Part shown: positions 12,160-23,745 of the stretch, piece by piece | Layout of the letters: every line of letters begins with the position of its first letter | Position numbering within the stretch: the stretch's first letter is position 1 | Source of the DNA: Antedon mediterranea | Lineage: Eukaryota; Echinodermata; Crinoidea; Comatulida; Antedonidae | Direction: 5' to 3' | Length of the DNA: 64,000 nt | NCBI RefSeq assembly: GCF_964355755.1 | Contig: NC_092680.1 | Location: forward strand, 1,396,001-1,460,000 | Notes under the pieces: model-generated | The model's database searches: none | What the model was told of the DNA's origin: nothing | What the model saw: only the letters and a program-made list of their open reading frames with translations | Position numbers and translations under genes: made by a program

Positions 12160-12415
12160 GTATGCATATAGACGATTTTCGTCTTAAATAAGCCATCTTG
12201 CAGATATGACAAACAGTCATGACTAGCTCAGGAAGTACGATGTTTTAACATGGTGTCCTAAAATCCCCTGAAAACGCTATGTTATTTTTGTTTTGACCCT
12301 TGGCTGGTCACAACTATTTGCTTCTATAGCACGAAAATCATCTATAAAGGTAAAGGTACCGTTGTGTTTACTAATTGCAACAGTTAACAAATCATTTATA
12401 CTTTTTTTTTCAAAG

Positions 12416-15400
12416 GGTCAACAGTGGAAGTTGTATAGTGAAATACAAGTACACAAGTATATTATCCTATCAAACATGATTTCTACTACAATCACAAAGG
12501 TAGGTATTATAAATTACCAACCAATGAATGTACCAATTATTTCACTTTAATTATTAAATAATGCTTATGGACCAAAATTTTGTTTAATATAAATAAAATA
12601 ATCAGAAGAAATTGCATTTTAATGGGAGATGATTATCTGGGGATGTTTCTGATTTTTTATGAGCTTTAATAAAAATGACAATACTGTTCAATGCATTGTT
12701 TTGTTGAATTGCAGGGTTTGGATAAAAACATCAAGGTATATGCTTGCACAAGTAAAACTCAGGTATTCATTTCAATTGTATATTAAAAGTGGTATCCTCA
12801 AAATAGTATTTTTGTCAATGTTACTAAATACCAAAAAAATTCTATCCCCATTTGGAGTACATTGCGTGAAATATATACACACACAGTGTACCATAATGGT
12901 GGGGATTCCTCCTATGTTTCTAGATATCAGTAAAAGATGAAAGCCAATTACAATCACAGGATGAAGACATTTACTGTACAACTAGTAAGGTACCAGATGC
13001 ACCACAAGTCACTGACCAGTCCAATGAACAACCACAAGCCACTGACCTGTCCAATAAACCACCACAAGCCACTGACCAGTCCAATAAACCACCACAAGCC
13101 ACTGACCAGTCCAATAAACACTCACTTTGTACTGATCAGAATGAGGAATGCAATTCTGGAGCTGGTACATCATACCAAGTAAAACCCTAAACATATCTAT
13201 TTTAAAGCTCTGTCTACACTATGAAACAGGTTTGCCCTGGTATGCCCAAATATGGTAGTAATATGACATCATCATGTCAATTATGGTCACATCACATTTT
13301 TTTTTCACATAAAGTTTGATAGTGTAGACAAGGCTTTAAAGATACAATCAATATATTGTTGACGCATTACATGCATGAGATGAAATTCCAAATATCTAAT
13401 TGAATCAGAACAAAATATAACAATTATGATATTACAAACCATTGTATTTTTAGGGAATGGTGACAGATATAATTGATTCTAAGGCTGGCATTTATGAACT
13501 AGACGGTAGTATAAGGTAAAATTAATACTTTTAGAGAAATTAATAAATTAGTTTCGATACTAAATAATACTGATCATAACCTCACTGTTGACACATCCCA
13601 CTTAGCACCAACTGTACTGATAAACCACTTAAATGTTTACAGCGATTTGTACTTTCTTTTGAGTTACTAATCTATTTATCCATATCTGATTTGATTTCAA
13701 GAGTTTTACTCCCAAAACTAAACAAAAACAATACTGTACTTTACATGTGTAAGGCTCTGTCTACACTATCAAACTTTATGTGACAAAAAAAAAATTTGGC
13801 ATATCACTACCATATTTGAGCTCTTCACACTACTTTTGTAAAACTAGTTTGGTAGTGTAGACAGAGCTTTAAATTTTTCTATATTTTTTTTTTTACATGG
13901 AAACGTTTCTTGTCATTTATTATTTCTGTTTTTTTCTTTATAGATTGTATATGACATACCTTAATAAAGATGTTGGCTGTGTTGTGCCCAACATTAAGGC
14001 TGGTTGCTATGTTACTGTATACAATGCTCACTTCAAAAAACTTTCAAAGGTAAAAATGATCTTAAAATTGTATTGTACATTTCACTTTTACATTTTGTTT
14101 TTCCCAAAATAAAAGTTTTACAAATTGATCTTTCAGGTTGTTTATCTTGTGTGTTGTATGCGATCTTGTGTTGAGGTTTTACCATTCAAGTCAACATTAG
14201 TAAGTTATCTTGATGATTGCAATGTATCCCATTCTTTGATTTGTGGTTTTTTTTTCTTTCTTTATGTTCTTTTTCCTTCTGTTATGTTTTCCTTTGGGAC
14301 TAAAGCCTTGTTCAAACTGAACATTATCCAAATCCATTGATTAGTTAGTGTGAACAGTCTAGTAAACTTTTCTTATATTAGGTAAGGTACACATGCCACA
14401 AAATAAAACTAAGTTTAGCTTCCAAACAAACACTTGTTTGACCAGTAAAACATATATCGAGTCAGTAAAACTAACTGGGCAAGTTTTCCTCACAAATGTA
14501 ATGGCTAGTAAACTGATTTTATAGTAAGTAAAACAAGACAAGTTATACGAAGAATCTAATATCTAAATCTCTTATTCTCAATGTATTTTATTTATTTGTG
14601 TGTGTTTCTTAATCCAGTGTTTAGTTTCTTTGGATGACCCTGTTATCAAACTAATCACACAATTTGTTCCTGCGTTTTCCCTGTTGACCCACATGCACAA
14701 AATGCTAAAACAACTCACACACAAGCTTCCAAAAAATGTCCACAGGTGAGGTTTTTTGTTTAGCAGGAATATTAAACATAAATTTCATTATTGAAATGTA
14801 ATGTACAGCACAGTGAACTCTCTCAATGCTTGACACCATTGGGCTGACCTAATTTGTCTGGTTTTCTGGGAAGTATCTAAATGTGTAAAAAAGAATGAGG
14901 ACCTATGGTATCAAGAAAAATCTTCTAAGCTTCTAATATTCTAATATTTTTTTTAATAATTTAATTTTGATTTATTTACTACTTTTTTAGAAAAATAAGT
15001 TTAATAATTGGAACAATATTGGAAAGTAATGGTATGCAGAGAGTAACGCCACGGAAAAGAAATATTTATAATGAATTTTTTAATACACCTCACCAATCCT
15101 GTGTAGTGGATGATGTTCATAAAAACCAATTACAGGTACAGTAAACATGATCCCTATCTTTGCATTGAAATGGTTTATGAACGTCCCCTCGTGATGTAAA
15201 TCATCTTTTTGGGATTTGGAGGGCTATCCCTAGTAGTATGCAAATTATTGGGTTTTTTGTGTGTGCGTGTTCTTCCTGTCTTGTATAAAATAATTCAAAT
15301 CAAGTTACTTAATTACTGTCCTGGAGCACTTTACAATCTCTTCTTCGCCTACATGATGACAAAATTGGTAATGGTGTTTTGATCTGTAGCTGTATAAACA

Positions 15401-18400
15401 CATATGTATAGGCATTAAAATTATAAAAGGCTAAGTCTAGGAATTCATAAATTGTCAATACAATCTCCTAAATCAAATTAATTATTCCATGATAATATTT
15501 GATTGTTCTTTCTTGAGATATTCTTTATCATCATGTGTAGGATAGGTTAAGGTACCGTTTGACAAATGAAAATGCTTTATATGTAAGTACTGTATGTCAA
15601 AGAATATTTTGTTGTTTTTTTTGCAGAGTAGAATTATATTACCAAGTGTAGCAGACTTGAAGAAAGAAATACTTCAACAATTTAGAGATGCAAATAAACA
15701 TGATGAGAAAAGCTATAAGCAATACATTAGTCATTCAAACATTAACAACTCAATGGTAAGTAAATCAAATACTCACTTATCGTTTAGACTTTTTTGTGTA
15801 GACTAAGAGCATCTTGTATATGTTTGTCTTGTGACCAGGATTGCCACTAAGGTCGTGAGGTGGTTTCCCGATTAATCGTACGATCAAAACGGTACTGGGT
15901 ATGATCAACTAGCGTTCGTGTTCCCACCTAATCATCCATTCATAGAAGGATAAAAGGATAGTGGATGAATTCACTTACGGCAACCCATGGCAATTTACCT
16001 AAAACAAATTTTTTAAGTATAAGCTCCCTGTTCTAATTTTTTTGGTAAACCTAACATTGTCTAAAGTGTACTCTGTCAGTTTAGCGCCCCGTCTCAACCT
16101 TCTCTTTTGCTTAATATATTTTTTAATACTTCAAAAAATAGATCTTGGTTGGATTTCTGTCATCAAATCCTGACACAGGAGTCCTTCGTCTTAATGATGA
16201 AACAGGATCCATTGACTGCATCGCAACTTGTATACAATCCAAAGGAACTGCCAGCCACAGTTGCAAGAACTCTATATGCTACTTACAACACCACCAATCA
16301 TTCCATGCACCATACTCTTGCAATTGTCCATATGCCCATATTTGGAATTTAAAAGGGCTTGTGAAAATTACTTGGTTTATTGTTGTACATGAGCAGTCGG
16401 GTCAACAGGATGTAAATCGAGGGAGGTCATACATTGTATTTGACATGAGACAAGTTGTTTATATGTCCACACAGAACCTACTGCAGAATGTACCTGCTGC
16501 TGGGGCTGCCTCAACAAAAGGTACTCTATCTGTAGTATCACTAAATCAAGTTTATAAAAAAAAAATTCTCAATTTTACTAAAACATGTGGTGTACTGCAA
16601 ACCTGTATTCATAATTGATAAATAATGCTATTCTTTGGAAATTTCAGAAACAGACTCCTCCTCACATTTATTAACAATTAAAATAATGAAGAAAGGAAAC
16701 CTTGTTCGAAGGCTTAGAAAAACTGACAACAGTCTGTTTTTCACAATTGATGGCATTGTATATGAAGATTGCACAAAGAAGTGCTCACCAGATCTTGCTG
16801 CCTCTGCATCTGCCAAAGGTACCAGTTCATCTTGTAAAAGCAAACAGAACATCATATTAAGGTTTGAAGGAAAAGCTGTCAAATGGTACCCTGTTCTGTA
16901 TATAGGATCTGTGTACAGGATTACAGCACGGCAGAATTCAGATAACTGTAAAGTGTTGTCACGGTTCAGTAATCACAGCACGTTTACAGTCACTGAACAT
17001 GATGCCATTGAACAACTAGGGGTATGTAGATATTTTATTCCAATTCCAACAAATTATGAACTTAATTGTATATTAAAATGCATGACATGGCTCTCTTGTG
17101 ATCAAGCTCATACCATTCTTAAGCTCTGTCTACTCTAACCAACTACTTTGACAAAAAAAAAGGTGTAAAATATGGTAGTGATATGCCCAATTAAGGAAGT
17201 GATATTCAATTCAATTCAATTCAAGGATTATGACATCATCATGTCCATGTCACATTGTTTTGTCACAGGTGAATTCCTTGGAGCAGCAAGTTGATCTTTA
17301 TTCTGTTGATGACGTGATTTCACGGTAAGCTCACATGCAACTTTGCCTCATTAGAAAGCATTTTTATCACATCACTGCTGAGTTTAAAAGTATGTTAGAC
17401 TATTGGGGTATTTTCATTACAAATATGCCGACTTCGACATCATTTTGAAAAGTCACGCATCCATTAGATCGCCTTCCTCGTTCACTTGCTGCCTTGAGGG
17501 TTAGGTGACTATGGATTTGACATATACCACTGTCATTTGATATATACCACTGTTATTTGTCATTTACCACTGTCATTTGACATACCACTGTCATTTGACA
17601 TATACCACTGTCATTTGACATATTCCACTGTCATTTGACATATACCACTGTCATTTGACATATCCCACTGTCATTTGACATATACCACTGTCATTTGACA
17701 TTTACCACTGTCATTTGACATATACCACTGTCATTTGACATATACCACTGTCATTTGACATATACCACTGTCATTTGACATATACCACTGTCATTTGACA
17801 TATACCACTGTCATTTGACATATACCACTGTCATTTGTTATCTAGTTTTATCATTGGCAAGTGGTCAACTTGTTGGGAATGCATCATGTGTCGAAGTGAA
17901 CCACATGCACGCTCACACGATCGAAAGGTCCCTAATAGGCGCATAGTGTAAAGGTCAGTTTACGCAGATGAGCGGTAATGCACATCTGTATCTGTATCTA
18001 TCTTGAACGGATCCGTCCGTCCGCTCCGCGTGTGTAAATGGTCATAAGGAATAATATTAGATTCTATATCTTTATTACTGTTACTGTTTGTCTGTGTAAA
18101 TTGGCCTTAACTTGAAAATGTCACAAATACCTTGTGTCATTTACGATTTATAGCTTTCTCCAATATACATATTGTCATAGTTTATGGATTGTCATATAAG
18201 CATATTTGTTTTAATAGATTTAAATCATCCAAAGGTATTGTTTCTTTGATTGGAGTAATTGTATCATGTGATTCAAGTAACAAGTCGCACCAACCAACCG
18301 AATCAGATACAGTATCCATGAATGTAAGGATTGTGGATATCAAGCCTAGTCTTGATGCAACAGGCAGTCTGTCAATTTGTATTAAATGTCCTAAGATACA

Positions 18401-21400
18401 GTATCCGTTAGGACTTGTTCCACAAGCTGTGTTATATTTACAGTACGTATACTTTAAAAATTGGTTTACATAGAAAAACTACATTGCTATCATTAAGCTC
18501 TGTCTACACTATCAAACTTTATGTGACAAAAAAAATGTGATGTGCCCATATATGTACATGATGATGTCATATCACTACCATATTTGGGGAAATTTCTAAA
18601 TTTCCAAAACTCCATGGGAAAAAAACAAGAACAATTTAGTGTATTTATTCATGTAGACATTTTATTTTTGTAGAGGAATTGAAGTTGATAGTTACAAAGG
18701 CAGGTTACGTTGTCAAAGTGGACCTTTAACATCAATACAGGTATTACAAATACCCAGTAGTGTTGAAGATAGGTAAGTTGACCTATATGTGGACCTTTAA
18801 CATCAACACAGGTATTTCAAATACCAAGTAGCGCTGAAGATAGGTAAAGTTGACCTATATATGTGGACCTTTAACATCAACACAAGTATTACAAATACCC
18901 AGTACCGCTGAAGATAGGTAAGTTGACCTATGTGGACCTTTAACATCAATACAGGTATTACAAATACCCAGTACTGCTGAAGATAGGTAAGTTGACTTAT
19001 ATATGTGGACCTTTAACATCAATACATATATTACAAATACCCAGTAGCGCTAAAGAAGGTAAGTTGACCTATATGTGGACCTTTACATCAATACAGGTAT
19101 TACAAATACCCAGTACCGCTGAAGATAGGTAAGTTGACCTATGTGGACCTTTAACATCAATACATATATTACAAATACCCAGTAGCGCTAAAGATAGGTA
19201 AGTTGACCTATATATGTGGACCTTTAACATCAATACAGGTATTTCAAATACCCAGTAGCGCTGAAGATAGGTAAGTTGACCTATATATGTGGACCTTTAA
19301 CATCAATACAGGTATTTCAAATACCCAGTAGCGCTGAAGATAGGTAAGTTGACCTATATATGTGGACCTTTAACATCAATACAGGTATTTTAAATACCCA
19401 GTAGCGCTGAAGATAGGTAAGTTGACCTATATATTCTTTAAAATAATATACTAGATAAAATTTTAATTCTAAATATGTCTTTGATCTTATGTATAATGAA
19501 ACCCAGTTCTCGGTAACAAATATGTTAATATTTATTCTCAAATTCTTACAGTACTATACTTTTATGCAAGTTTGGGCAATTTTGTGTTATTTATGTGGTA
19601 TCACAGATGCCGTGATTATTACATTATATACATTTTATTTTGTTTATTAAAAAAGTGAATTGTTTACAACTCCCTGGACAGAAGTTGTTCATTTATAATA
19701 TATAATAACAACCTTTTTTTTTTAACCCAGCACAACAAACTTATTTGATACAAAGGACCTCTCTAAAGCTCCACCAAGATATGTCATTCATATATTGCAG
19801 TCACTTCTTTCTGGAACCAAAGAGAATGATTTTATTTTAAATGGATACATTAATACAATATACAGTCTAGAGATCAGGTAAGGTTACAACTTAACAGATT
19901 CTTAAGCTCTGTCTACACAATTAAACATGTGATGTGCCTATATACATACACGATGTCGAGTTTATGTAATATTCCGTATGACCATTTACAGGCAGAGGAA
20001 ACGGGCGGATAGATACAGATTCTATGTGGGACAAACTAGATAGTTTTCTGCTTACCGTTACCGTTTTAAAAATTATTTTACAGATGGATATGCTATATGT
20101 GCAGATCTAATCAGTGTCGATGCTCAGCACAATCACAGGCCGCTAAGGGGGAAATGAGTTTTAAAGCAAGGTAGCTTATTATTTATTATTTAATATTTCA
20201 TAAAAATCATGTATGTACATATACATGGGAAAAGAAAACAACATGATTATACCATGGAATCTTTAGTACATTAACAGGTCATAGAAGGACCATTGATTTT
20301 CCCACTACTAAACCAAACACGTCCCAATTCCATAGATTGTATGTGATGCACAGCATAATGACAGTAGTATAATTCAGAGGCCTGAGGCTCCTGGTTTAGG
20401 AACCCTAAGTGGCCCTCCAACACTGGAGGCTTCAAACTTTTTTATCTCTTTTCGACATATTGTAATGCCTATTTCCTCTGGGCACTGCTCAGGTGCCCCC
20501 ATTAGCTTATAATGATCTGATTTGTTATTTCAGAGTTTTGATTGATGATGGAACTGCTGCTGTTAATGTATGGTTGTCAGACACTGAGTCACTTGCATAC
20601 ATCTTATGCCTTTCTCATCTAAGATGGCAGCAGATATTAGATGTTGTTCAGGCTAAGGGACCATTCCATTTCAACTTCTTTAATTCTACAAATGATCAGG
20701 TAACACAACAGCAAATACGTACTCACTAATTCTCTCTCTTTGACAGAGTTTGAATTGTTATAAAGCATGTCACCCATCAAACTGCAATGCCACTATCATC
20801 CAAAGAGTAAACATTTAAAAATTTGTAGATTCATACTTACTTGATCACATGATCATTTTAACCAATCACTAGATGATAAATGTTTGAGCTATAATAGAAA
20901 CTATAAAGATGATTTTATTTTGGTTTTATTTTTTTTTTTATAAATCTTTTTAGAGTAATGCTGTACTAAAGTTACTATGGAAGCTGTGCAGAAGCTGTAA
21001 AGTAAAGAGACCAGTACAGTTACTCTGTTCCTCTGCCTACCTTAGGCAAAGTGGTAAGTAGGCCTATATGATTTGGCTCTAATAATAATAATATATAATT
21101 GTTTTTAATCGATCAACAATTATTCATAACCATGGACCAAACAAATCCCTGGACTCACTCCATTTACACTAACCAAGCTGTTAGAATAAAAGACTGACTT
21201 CATATTACACTAACCAAGCTGTTAGAATAAAAGACTCACTCCATATTACACTAACCAAGCTGTTAGAATAAAAGACTGACTTCATATTACACTAACCAAG
21301 CTGTTAAAATAAAAGACTCACTTCATATTACACTAACCAAGCTGTTAGAATAAAAGACTCACTTCATATTACACTAACCAAGCTGTTAGAATAAAAGACT

Positions 21401-22347
21401 CACTCCATATTACACTAACCAAGCTGTTAGAATAAAAGACTCACTTCATATTATACTAACCAAGCTGTTAGAATAAAAGACTCACTCCATATTACACTAA
21501 CCAAGCTGTTAAAATAAAAGACTCACTTCATATTACACTAACCAAGCTGTTAAAATAAAAGACTCACTCCATATTACACTAACCAAGCTGTTAGAATAAA
21601 AGACTCACTTCATATTACACTAACCAAGCTGTTAGAATAAAAGACTCACTCCATATTACACTAACCAAGCTGTTAAAATAAAAGACTCACTTCATATTAC
21701 ACTAACCAAGCTGTTAGAATAAAAGACTCACTTCATATTACACCAAGCTGTTAGAATAAAAGACTCACTTCATATTACACTAACCAAGCTGTTAAAATAA
21801 AAGACTCACTTCATATTACACTAACCAAGCTGTTAAAATAAAAGACTCACTCCATATTACACTAACCAAGCTGTTAAAATAAAAGACTCACTCCATATTA
21901 CACTAACCAAGCTGTTAAAATAAAAGACTCACTTCATATTACACTAACCAAGCTGTTAAAATAAAAGACTCACTTCATATTACACTAACCAAGCTGTTAG
22001 AATAAAACCTTGTACAACAAAATAAAACAGTTATAAATGTTGTTTTTCTAACCTAATGTGTTACTAGTGCTGTTAAAACATTCCTAATAATATCTGTCAT
22101 TTGAAATAAATGTTTACTTATCATTGATGGCAGTTGTGTCTCTTTGATGGAAAGCGTCAAGAAGAGCGTTCGCTAAAGCATGGTTAATCTGGTTTCCTAC
22201 TACGCTAATCCGTAGTTAATTTCAAATAAGTTTCTGAGCATGTCAATCCCAACAATTTTTAATCCACAATGATTTTTTTATTATTATTCAGATGATAAAA
22301 GTGATCAATTATTTGTCAGTGCAATGGTAAACATGTATAGCAGTTAA
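12416..22347 (+). CDS. CTC1: CTC1, CST telomere-maintenance complex subunit (19 exons, ends uncertain)
   Basis: CTC1 with STN1 and TEN1 binds telomeric single-stranded DNA and recruits polymerase alpha-primase for C-strand fill-in. Exons: 12416-12499, 12715-12762, 12924-13178, 13454-13515, 13944-14049, 14137-14199, 14618-14745, 14991-15135, 15627-15755, 16142-16520, 16648-17021, 17269-17324, 18218-18442, 18674-18772, 19731-19877, 20084-20170, 20534-20699, 20954-21053, 22292-22347. All phases agree over 902 codons. Diagnostic stretches similar to human CTC1 are AGIYELDG, the OB-fold strand LVGFLSSNPDTGVLRLND, the zinc-ribbon cysteines in WICYMCRSNQCRC, and RVLIDDGTAAVNVW. The human N-terminal OB folds (about 250 residues) are not found. 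At the C-terminus the frame reads through a GTAAAC donor to TAA at 22345, some 60 residues short of human CTC1, so a further exon may be missing. Confidence 0.92.
12999..13118 (+). repeat. 30-bp coding repeat in a CTC1 exon (10 residues x 4)
   Basis: Inside the exon 12924-13178, four copies of 30 bp encode variants of PPQATDQSNK: the first two diverge, the last two are identical. The linker is Gln/Asn/Ser/Thr/Pro-rich and low in hydrophobic residues, so probably disordered. It precedes the OB fold that contains AGIYELDG. Confidence 0.9.
13205..13337. mobile_element. MITE family A, copy 7
   Basis: AAAGCTCTGTCTACACTATG at the left and TTTGATAGTGTAGACAAGGC at the right. It starts 26 bp after the CTC1 donor at 13179. 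Confidence 0.87.
13751..13870. mobile_element. MITE family A, copy 8
   Basis: AGGCTCTGTCTACACTATCA at the left and GTTTGGTAGTGTAGACAGAG at the right. The core is shortened. It lies in the CTC1 intron before the exon at 13944. Confidence 0.85.
17121..17268. mobile_element. MITE family A, copy 9, truncated at a CTC1 splice acceptor
   Basis: Left TIR AAGCTCTGTCTACTCTAACC and the usual core are present, with a CAATT microsatellite inserted near 17208. The right half stops at TTGTCACAG, and the CTC1 exon begins at 17269. The family consensus there continues TTGTCACATAAAGTTTGATAG, so the right TIR is missing and the element end supplies the pyrimidine-rich acceptor region. Confidence 0.8.
17517..17842. 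repeat. 20-bp minisatellite
   Basis: About 16 copies of CATTTGACATATACCACTGT with single-base variants (TATTCCACTG, TATCCCACTG, TTTACCACTG). It lies in the CTC1 intron between exons 17269 and 18218. Confidence 0.95.
18493..18581. mobile_element. MITE family A, copy 10 (partial)
   Basis: Only the left part is present: AAGCTCTGTCTACACTATCA, core ATGTGATGTGCCCATATATG, then the centre ACATGATGATGTCAT. The right TIR is lost. Confidence 0.75.
18719..19433 (+). repeat. About 72-bp x 10 array of CTC1 exon end plus 5' splice site
   Basis: The last 53 nt of the CTC1 exon 18674-18772 and its GTAAGTTGACCTAT donor are repeated ten times. Donors fall at 18773, 18844, 18918, 18987, 19059, 19129, 19198, 19271, 19344 and 19417 (spacing 69 to 74). 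Each unit holds GGACCTTTAACATCAA, an exon-like stretch ending GAAGATAG, and GTAAGT. One unit (19059) reads GAAGGTAAGT, with the TAG missing; another (18844) is GTAAAGTT. Reading past the first donor meets TAA at once in the CTC1 frame (AGG TAA), so only the first donor preserves the protein. Confidence 0.95.
19902..19960. mobile_element. MITE family A, copy 11 (left end only)
   Basis: TTAAGCTCTGTCTACACAAT, then ATGTGATGTGCCTATATACA, then it dissolves. A remnant in the CTC1 intron after exon 19877. Confidence 0.6.
21152..22007. repeat. 40-bp x about 21 minisatellite
   Basis: Unit CACTAACCAAGCTGTTAGAA + TAAAAGACTCACTTCATATTA, with a G/A change in TTAGAA/TTAAAA and C/T in CTCCAT/TTCCAT-like positions alternating along the array. 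One unit is shortened near 21742. It fills most of the CTC1 intron between 21053 and 22292, starting about 100 bp after the donor. Confidence 0.95.
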
Positions 22348-23019
22348 ACAGGAAAGATGGTAAACATGTATAGCAGTTAAACAGGAAAGATGCCACACAT
22401 GTATAGCAGTTAAACAGGAAAGATGCCACACATGTATAGCAGTTAAACAGGAAAGATGCCACACATGTATAGCAGTTAAACAGGAAAGATGCCACACATG
22501 TATCGCAGTTAAACAGGAAAGATGCCACACATGTATAGCAGTTAAACAGGAAAGATGCCACACATGTATAGCAGTTAAACAGGAAAGATGCCACACAGGT
22601 ATAGCAGTTAAACAGGAAAGATGCCACACATGTATAGCAGTTAAACAGGAAAGATGCCACACATGTATAGCAGTTAAACAGGAAAGATGCCACACAGGTA
22701 TAGCAGTTAAACAGGAAAGATGCCACACATGTATAGCAGTTAAACAGGAAAGATGCCACACATGTATAGCAGTTAAACAGGAAAGATGCCACACATGTAT
22801 AGCAGTTAAACAGGAAAGATGCCACACAGGTATAGCAGTTAAACAGGAAAGATGCCACACATGTATAGCAGTTAAACAGGAAAGATGCCACACATGTATA
22901 GCAGTTAAACAGGAAAGATGCCACACATGTATAGCAGTTAAACAGGAAAGATGCCACACATGTATAGCAGTTAAACAGGAAAGATGCCACACATGTATAG
23001 CAGTTAAACAGGAAAGATG
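22324..23019 (+). repeat. 33-bp x 21 array starting on the last visible CTC1 donor
   Basis: Units of 33 bp start at 22324. The first two begin ATGGTAAACATGTATAGCAG, matching the exon end ATG and its GTAAAC donor; the other 19 begin ATGCCACACATG or a one-base variant. All share TATAGCAGTTAAACAGGAAAG. Each unit keeps the in-frame TAA. Long minus-strand frames across it only reflect that 33 is divisible by three. Confidence 0.95.
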
Positions 23020-23329
23020 CAACCAATACAAGACAAGTAATGTTTTAATGCAGTTTATTTGAAAATTAAACTAAAATTAAAGTAAAATTGATATAAAGTT
23101 GAATAAAGATGTATGAAAAATATATGTTGATGTATTTACTATACTACAGGGAGAAGTAAAGAGATTTTGTTAAATCAAATTAGTAATCGTTATTATTGAT
23201 ATGTGAACATATAGAACATTACCATCAAATTATTGTCTTGTGAGAACGAATTATGTGAAAAAAATATAAAAAATAGCAAAATGTTGATCTTTCTGTTTTT
23301 TAAATAACTTTTCGAACAAATCAAAAGTA

Positions 23330-23745
23330 AATATGCCATAATATTGCCATATATGCACATATATGGTGTTATCATCATCTTATAGAGCCATAGTAAGTAG
23401 TTATGTCGAAAAATAAAAGGGTCGAAATTTAGTCATTTTTCGAAAATTTCCCTGTACTATAGTACAGGTTTTTTTTTCGAAAAATGCCTAAAATATCCAC
23501 TTTTTTAAATTCAATAATTATGCCATAATATTGCCATATATGCACATATATGGTGTTATCATCATCTTATAGAGCCAAGGAGCCATAGTAACTAGTTATG
23601 TCGAAAAATAAAAGGGTCGAAATTTAGTCATTTTTAGAAAATTTCCCCAGGTATTTTTTCGATAAATGCCCAAAATATCCACTTTTTTAAATTCAATAAT
23701 TATGCAATAATATTGCCATATATATGCATATATTGTGTTATCATC
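23330..23745. repeat. About 190-bp direct repeats preceding the satellite
   Basis: About two to three copies share TGCCATATATGCACATATAT, GTGTTATCATCATCTTATAG, and a GTCGAAAAATAAAAGGGTCG arm. A further partial copy closes the satellite at 27196-27370, so the satellite seems to have grown inside a copy of this unit. Confidence 0.75.

Noticed and set aside
12293-12350. CTC1 exon LGWSQLFASIARKSSIK
   Set aside because: The donor GTAAAG is good and the phase suits the next exon, but no AG acceptor precedes the open part in a compatible phase, so it was left out of the model.
22309-23031. Two overlapping 236-240-codon minus-strand repeat proteins
   Set aside because: Frame by-products of the 33-bp array, antisense to CTC1.
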